From Brevibacillus brevis (lineage in GTDB: Bacteria > Bacillota > Bacilli > Brevibacillales > Brevibacillaceae): a DNA stretch of 64,000 nucleotides. The first letter of the stretch is position 1, and every line of letters starts with the position of its first letter. This document shows positions 59,604 through 64,000 of this stretch, in pieces. Below the pieces are notes generated by a model that did not search any database, was not told the origin of the DNA, and saw nothing but the letters and a program-made list of their open reading frames with translations. Made by a program: the position numbers and the translations under genes. The DNA lies in the NCBI RefSeq assembly GCF_022026395.1, contig NZ_CP041767.1, positions 5,210,001 through 5,274,000 on the forward strand, in the 5' to 3' direction.

Positions 59604-61978
59604 GTCGTTACCCCTCCCCTCGTCTCTAGTGCATCCAGCAGGGAGCGCTCGATGATGTCTTTGATTCTCTGCGCGACAGATGGATCGCTGAGCATTTTCA
59701 ACATGGTTGGGATATCCTGTAGTACGCCTTGTACGTGTAATGGGACTGAAATTTGCGGAATGGTGATGGAGACGGGCTGTTTTGGCATGCTGCTAACAGG
59801 TGAACGATTTGGCATCGAAGCAACTGCTGGGATTAAGGGTTGTATACTAACCGGTTGTGGAGGAGACGTGTCCTGCCACCATGATTTGACCCAATCGTAT
59901 AGGGCTCCACCTGCCATTGATCCACCGATATTGCCACCGACACCACCAGCCAAACCGCCGACGAATGAACCAGCTCCAGGTGTAGCGAGTGAACCAAGGG
60001 CTGCTCCGGCGAGCATTCCCACTCTTCCTCCAGCCCAGCCACCGACGGTCTCCGCCCCAAAACGAGCGGCAACGTCAAGTTTGTTGTCCGATGTGAGAAC
60101 TTCTTCGAGACTTGTTAAGGTTCCGAGGTAGGGCACCTTTTTCTGCCCGAAGTTAAACTTGTCCAGAGGCAAACGCTTGAACTGTTCCATAAATTTGTCT
60201 TTGAGTTTACCTGGGTGCAATTCTTCAAGCTTATTCATGAATCCATCCTTGAGTTGGTCGAATGACAAGCCCTTGAACTGCTCCACAAGCTTGTCTTTAC
60301 CCAGCCACAATCCCTCAAGCCCAAGTCCTTTCATGAGTCCATCTTTGAGCTTATTCGGGTGCAATTCTCCAAGCTTATTCATGAACTCACCCTTGAGTTT
60401 GTCTAATGACAAGCTATTAAACTGCTCCATAAGCTTGTCTTTACCCAACCACAGTCCCCCAAGCCCAAGCCCAAGGCCCAACATGATTTTACCTGTCCGC
60501 CCACCTTTGAGCTTCCCCAAAGGAAAGCGTTTCATGAACTGGTCTTTTAACTGATCTGCTAACTGGTCTATGACCTCACTCGTACGTCGTCTCCTAGGAG
60601 TATTCGTGTTACGTCTATTTTTTGAAGAGGAACCTGATTTACGGTTATTACGGTTATTCCCCTTACAACAGCAGCAGTTTTTCCCGTCAGTTGCTCCTTG
60701 AGGAAACTTTTCTATCGTTGTCCGAAGATCTTTGAATTTTTTCAGTTGAGATGTCGTATGAATGTTCAGAGCACTACCAAGGAGTAGTAATCCTCCGGCA
60801 AAAATCGCAGTACCTTTTATCGACTCGTCCAAAGAGTTAAATGAACTCATTACTCCTTCAGCTGCTTCCGAAATCCCTGTATTTATCTCAGACATTTGTT
60901 CAGCGTACAGAGTCGCGATCTCCATGGCCTCGTTTCTCGCCATCGCTTGTGCCTGCCCAGGTTTGAAATAAACATCGTTCTGTGCAGACAGCTTATGCGC
61001 ATTCACTGCTTCATTCCCTACTTTATATGCGCTCTCTTTCCCCATTTCCGGCACAAAAGCCCCTGTAAATATATCTTTTACTTCTCGCAGACCCTTCGCC
61101 ACGTCAACTCCGGCATCGCCTGTCAAAGCATCGAATGCACGTTGTTGTAACGTTTGATCCTGGATGCTAGAAAAAGTCATCAGGAGTTTTCCAAGGGCGA
61201 TATTTATTGTTTCTTTCTCCCCTGTTGCGAGACTTCGATTCAGCGTTGCTATATCTTGGGCGGCCTTGGCCTTTGCATCCTTCTTATTTTGAGCCTTGTA
61301 ATGCTTCTCAAGAATTGCGGCGAGATCACCATTATCCGACATCTTCATTGCATTCTCATACAACGCACCATACGTTTTAAAATCATTCAAAAGGTTCCCT
61401 ATTGAAACATAGGTAGCGGCCATTTTTTCAGGCGTATTCAGCAATTTGCCATTCTGAAGGTTGAAGTGAGCCAGAGACTCCACAAATTTTCCAGTCGCGG
61501 CTCCCCCTCCCTTGTTGCTTAAATACTGAACCGCATTTGACTGCCTAACGGTACTTTCATCACCAGTAGAAATCTCAATGGAGCTCATCATTTTCATGAT
61601 GTCATCTTCCGTAAACCGCGTCGTGTATTTCAGCATGCCTGCTTTTTCTGCATACTTTAAACCATTGGTTGCATGCACAAGTTCAGCTTTGGCCATGAGG
61701 CTGTATGCTTGATCTTTCTTTATATCCGGGTTGAGTTCACGTATTTTTATGGAAGTCTCTTCTATCTTCAGGAGTTGCTCATTACCTTTGCCACCAGCTT
61801 CAAAAAGTGTCTTTTCTCTTTCTGTCGCCTGAGCTTCTTGGGCAACCGAACTCAGCGTTGTTCCAAGAGCTTTTTCGATCATCGGAGTTAGTGAGCCCAG
61901 AAGTCCTTTTTCGAATTCGTCATATTTACCTACTATTCCGCTATAAGCATCAAACGTTTCCATCATTGTTCCTGCCAT
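59600..61978 (-). CDS. Tail tape measure protein
   Basis: A 792-residue protein; AGGAGGTGAAAGA precedes the ATG. The N-terminal half is helical (LLKIEETSIKIRELNPDIKK and many heptads). A hydrophobic segment is at about 395-410, then an odd NCCCCKGNNRNNRKSGSSSK followed by a RNTNTPRRRR stretch. A roughly 48-residue block occurs twice (GLWLGKDKLMEQFNSLSLDK and GLWLGKDKLVEQFKGLSFDQ). Glycine-rich segments such as GGLAGGVGGNIGGSMAGG come near the C-terminus. It sets the tail length and lies between the tail chaperone and XkdP. XkdO of PBSX is longer. Confidence 0.85.
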   Translation of the reverse strand: MAGTMMETFDAYSGIVGKYDEFEKGLLGSLTPMIEKALGTTLSSVAQEAQATEREKTLFEAGGKGNEQLLKIEETSIKIRELNPDIKKDQAYSLMAKAELVHATNGLKYAEKAGMLKYTTRFTEDDIMKMMSSIEISTGDESTVRQSNAVQYLSNKGGGAATGKFVESLAHFNLQNGKLLNTPEKMAATYVSIGNLLNDFKTYGALYENAMKMSDNGDLAAILEKHYKAQNKKDAKAKAAQDIATLNRSLATGEKETINIALGKLLMTFSSIQDQTLQQRAFDALTGDAGVDVAKGLREVKDIFTGAFVPEMGKESAYKVGNEAVNAHKLSAQNDVYFKPGQAQAMARNEAMEIATLYAEQMSEINTGISEAAEGVMSSFNSLDESIKGTAIFAGGLLLLGSALNIHTTSQLKKFKDLRTTIEKFPQGATDGKNCCCCKGNNRNNRKSGSSSKNRRNTNTPRRRRTSEVIDQLADQLKDQFMKRFPLGKLKGGRTGKIMLGLGLGLGGLWLGKDKLMEQFNSLSLDKLKGEFMNKLGELHPNKLKDGLMKGLGLEGLWLGKDKLVEQFKGLSFDQLKDGFMNKLEELHPGKLKDKFMEQFKRLPLDKFNFGQKKVPYLGTLTSLEEVLTSDNKLDVAARFGAETVGGWAGGRVGMLAGAALGSLATPGAGSFVGGLAGGVGGNIGGSMAGGALYDWVKSWWQDTSPPQPVSIQPLIPAVASMPNRSPVSSMPKQPVSITIPQISVPLHVQGVLQDIPTMLKMLSDPSVAQRIKDIIERSLLDALETRGGVTT

Positions 61979-62041
61979 TCTTTCACCTCCTTGTCCTCTC
62001 AGATGTCTACGCCCAGCAGAACCCGAAAAAAGCCGGGAGAC

Positions 62042-62592
62042 CTACCCCCCAGCTCTTTCCTCATCCTCCGCCTCAATCATCTGACAAGCAAAAATAAACA
62101 GCTTCTGCTTGTACAAATCGACTTCGTACTCGAGTAGATCCGACGGGCGGCCTCGGCCTTTTAGAAAAGCGCGGCAAATATGCCAAGCCTCCCCGTCAGA
62201 TCGGATTAGTTTTTTGCTTCTTCAATGGCTTCTTCTTCCGTCTGGGTTGCATTCACTTCACGGACCGCATTGAGCAGCTTGGTGTAGCCTTCTGGATTGT
62301 CGCGGAAAATTTTCTCGACGAGCTCGTACTTGGTGCCGACCTTGTACGCTTTCTTGAGCTCTTCCTGATTCCAAGGGAAATCGTGCTCGGTGGCTTTCAC
62401 CAGACGTGCATCGTTGTACAGGAACCAGTCGGTTTTCTCGCCTTTGTCAGCCATGCGTTCGCAATCGCGCAGCTCGGACAAATTCAGTTGACGCACCTTC
62501 CACTCGTCACCGTCGATGGTTACGGTAATTTCTTTTCGCGGAGCTTGTTCATTAGCCTTGGCCAAAAATTTCTCGAGTTTGTTTTTGTTCAT
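62042..62592 (-). CDS. Tail chaperone -1 frameshift fusion (gpGT type)
   Basis: A frame open in the -1 position joins the XkdN-like gene at the slippery site and continues to TAG at 62042-62044. It adds about 55 codons: after EAKK it reads LIRSDGEAWHICRAFLKGRG and ends with FIFACQMIEAEDEERAGG. There is no start codon or ribosome site of its own. The position between the chaperone and the tape measure genes is exactly that of the phage lambda gpT part. The fusion of about 183 residues would be made at low frequency and hold the tape measure during tail assembly. The slippery site is read directly; the frameshift frequency is inferred. Confidence 0.82.
62206..62592 (-). CDS. xkdN: XkdN-like tail assembly chaperone
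   Basis: A 128-residue protein of the XkdN-like tail assembly chaperone family: EITVTIDGDEWKVRQLNLSE at about 22-41, then YNDARLVKATEHDFPWN and an acidic C-terminus. AGGAGAG lies upstream. The last codons carry the slippery sequence, so it is also the first part of the fusion product. Confidence 0.88.
   Translation of the reverse strand: MNKNKLEKFLAKANEQAPRKEITVTIDGDEWKVRQLNLSELRDCERMADKGEKTDWFLYNDARLVKATEHDFPWNQEELKKAYKVGTKYELVEKIFRDNPEGYTKLLNAVREVNATQTEEEAIEEAKN
62209..62215 (-). promoter_or_regulatory. Slippery heptamer for -1 ribosomal frameshift
   Basis: On the minus strand A AAA AAC directly precedes the TAA of the XkdN-like frame. It has the X-XXY-YYZ form in the right register. A -1 slip reads AAA AAA CTA and opens the downstream frame. 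Confidence 0.88.
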
Positions 62593-62607
62593 GTGGATTA
62601 AACTCTC

Positions 62608-63060
62608 CTATTCCGTGTAGGTTGGCAATTCATCGAGGTAGTCCGGCTTTTCGATGGACATCCCTTTCAGGTCGTAGGTCGCGTGATCGTTGCCGTCTGC
62701 TTTGGCTTCCCACAGCGTAATTTCGTCTGGGTTCAGCACGATATTGGAAATGCGGACGCGTTCGGAGTTACCGGCTTCCTTGTCCAGCGTCTCGCCGATC
62801 AGGAATGGGAGGACTGGGGTTTTGCCTTGAGTCAATTGATCGACGCAGTAGTATTTCAACGCAGCGTTGGTTGCGGTAATTTTCAATGTCACTTCTACAT
62901 GCCAGTCGTTGACGGTCTGGATTTTTCCTTTTTGCAGGCGATTCGTGTCGCCGTACTCTACCTTGAGCACCATTTTTCCTTCCAGAGTACCGAAGATCGG
63001 GTCTCCGTTTTCATCGTAAATTTGGCAGTTCTTCAGTTTAATATCGCGTGCAATAGCCAA
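62608..63060 (-). CDS. xkdM: Phage tail tube protein (XkdM)
   Basis: A 150-residue XkdM-like core tail protein: IKLKNCQIYDENGDPIFGTL, VEYGDTNRLQKGKIQTVNDW and NIVLNPDEITLWEAKADGND fit the family along its length. The TTG start follows GGGAGGTGCTGTAA and lies directly after the sheath stop. It forms the inner tube of a contractile tail. Confidence 0.9.
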   Translation of the reverse strand: MAIARDIKLKNCQIYDENGDPIFGTLEGKMVLKVEYGDTNRLQKGKIQTVNDWHVEVTLKITATNAALKYYCVDQLTQGKTPVLPFLIGETLDKEAGNSERVRISNIVLNPDEITLWEAKADGNDHATYDLKGMSIEKPDYLDELPTYTE

Positions 63061-64000
63061 TTACAGCACCTCCCAGTCAATGTCAAAGTATTCGATGGCA
63101 TCAAGCGGCTTCGCAGACAAGAGGAAGCCACGGCGATCCCCGATGCCGTTCTTCTTATCCGTAAATGTCCAGCCCGTATCAATGGCGCCCTGCTGCTCGC
63201 GAACGGTCATGTACGCGTTGACGGCAGAGACAAATACCGCCCCGCCCAAATCGTTGTTGCCGAGCTTGCCTTTGTATTTCTTGCCGACTTGGCTGATGTC
63301 GTTGACGATCTGATCCAGCGTCATGCTCACACGGATTTTGCCGTAGTCCTCGCGCTCATGCGTACCAAGGACCGCCAGCGTATTGACGGCGCTCTCGATG
63401 ATGTACACATCCCCGTCGCGGGTTGCGATCAGCGTACCGGAGCCGAGCGCACTCAAAATATCGGTGTGGCCCCAATCCTTGAGCGCTTTTTTCAATGGAA
63501 CGACGACAGCCGTCAGCGATTCATGCGCAGGTGTCGCGGCGATCATACCCGCCACCCATGCTGCCCACTCCAGACTGCCGTATACTTTTCCGTTGTTGTG
63601 TTGACCAGCGATAGCACTGTTCACAACAAAACGGGCATTTTGCGCCACAGACCGCTCGATGTGCTTCGCCATGTTCTCGTCGTCCGTCGCTTTTCCGCCG
63701 ATTACCAGTGTACTGAGCTTCTTGTTTTGTGTACGACGATCGCTCATGAATTGCTTCGCTGCCGCTTGTACAGCCGCATCGTCAAAAGGCAGATACATCG
63801 TGTCAAAATCAGCACCGGACACAGCCATGAACAGCTTAGTTGAGTCAGCTGCGGTAAGCGCTACTGTGCCACTTTTCGCTCCTGTCAGGGCTGTTTCTGG
63901 CACGATTGTAACGGCAGTCTCGCCCAGTTTTTTCACACGCACATAGTTGGATTGGCTCGTTTTCGCTGCCAACTCATTCGCATCCACAAACGAAAACTTC
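63061..64000 (-). CDS. xkdK: Phage tail sheath protein (XkdK), 5' end outside window
   Basis: The frame is open to the right edge (the residues before GTG 63987 read KFSF), so only the C-terminal 312 or so residues are seen. VDANELAAKTSQSNYVRVKK, the GKVYGSLEWAAWVAGMIAAT block and the TLDQIVNDISQVGKKYKGKL C-terminal domain match contractile sheath proteins of the XkdK type. The sheath shows that the tail is of the contractile (myovirus or R-type) kind. Confidence 0.88.
   Translation of the reverse strand, partial: KFSFVDANELAAKTSQSNYVRVKKLGETAVTIVPETALTGAKSGTVALTAADSTKLFMAVSGADFDTMYLPFDDAAVQAAAKQFMSDRRTQNKKLSTLVIGGKATDDENMAKHIERSVAQNARFVVNSAIAGQHNNGKVYGSLEWAAWVAGMIAATPAHESLTAVVVPLKKALKDWGHTDILSALGSGTLIATRDGDVYIIESAVNTLAVLGTHEREDYGKIRVSMTLDQIVNDISQVGKKYKGKLGNNDLGGAVFVSAVNAYMTVREQQGAIDTGWTFTDKKNGIGDRRGFLLSAKPLDAIEYFDIDWEVL

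Noticed and set aside
62683-63843. A 386-codon plus-strand frame over the tail tube and sheath genes
   Set aside because: Antisense shadow of conserved phage structural genes.
48751-64000. Complete prophage with attachment sites
   Set aside because: Only tail and lysis genes are in the window; no integrase, capsid, terminase or flanking direct repeats were seen, so prophage, PBSX-like element and tailocin cannot be separated here.

Overview
The window looks like chromosomal DNA of a spore-forming Gram-positive rod of the Brevibacillus/Paenibacillus type. The signs are strong AGGAGG ribosome binding sites with ATG, GTG and TTG starts, a LexA/DinR-type box, OpuA and GbsR, a YdjO-type protein, a GerAB remnant, BclA/BclB-like collagen spore-surface proteins and a PBSX-like (xkd) tail cluster. 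No rRNA, tRNA, CRISPR array or intact insertion sequence was seen. The genus is an inference; the gene families are read from the sequence.

Left part (1-13.3 kb). The mitomycin-repair pair mrfA-mrfB runs leftward from a promoter that carries a LexA-like operator. Next to it a 1.35 kb module, bounded by two 39-bp direct repeats, holds a secreted bacteriocin-like gene broken by an in-frame TGA and a small membrane protein. Gene remnants follow (GerAB and an unidentified C-terminus). Then come a PksA-like TetR/YmcC-like divergent pair, a DUF4241 protein, a bicupin of the oxalate decarboxylase family, a secreted glycerophosphodiesterase, a TetR-MFS efflux operon with a clear palindromic operator, and a chromate transporter.

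Middle (13.3-38 kb). A MoxR ATPase is paired with a metallopeptidase/VWA protein. It is followed by a collagen-like spore-surface protein, a VWA lipoprotein, DedA, an AraC/GyrI regulator, an amidase, a DUF1254 protein, the OpuA glycine-betaine importer with its divergent GbsR repressor, an isochorismatase-like hydrolase, a Nudix protein and YwbE. A three-gene signalling operon (HPt-REC-GGDEF-REC protein, single-domain receiver, hybrid kinase) comes next, then YdjO, an acyltransferase-3 membrane protein and a cytosolic sporulation-type kinase.

Spore-surface locus (38-47.9 kb). A giant collagen-like protein of about 2041 residues has some 600 G-X-X triplets rich in threonine. It is followed by three glycosyltransferases, which plausibly decorate the threonines. 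The giant protein shares its N-terminal domain with the smaller collagen protein at 16.4 kb.

Right part (47.9-64 kb). A strongly structured leader RNA with an internal terminator precedes a zinc-ribbon/S4-domain protein. The rest is a leftward PBSX-like contractile-tail module, from tail sheath (cut by the window edge) through tube, tail chaperone with a -1 frameshift, tape measure and baseplate, to a giant fibre-like protein, XkdX, holin and amidase. No capsid or integration genes are visible, so a prophage and a tailocin cannot be told apart here.

The least expected items are the structured leader of the S4 gene, the LexA box on mrfA, the repeat-bounded toxin-like module with its UGA, the duplicated (one active, one dead) metallopeptidase domain beside MoxR, and the giant collagen/glycosyltransferase locus.
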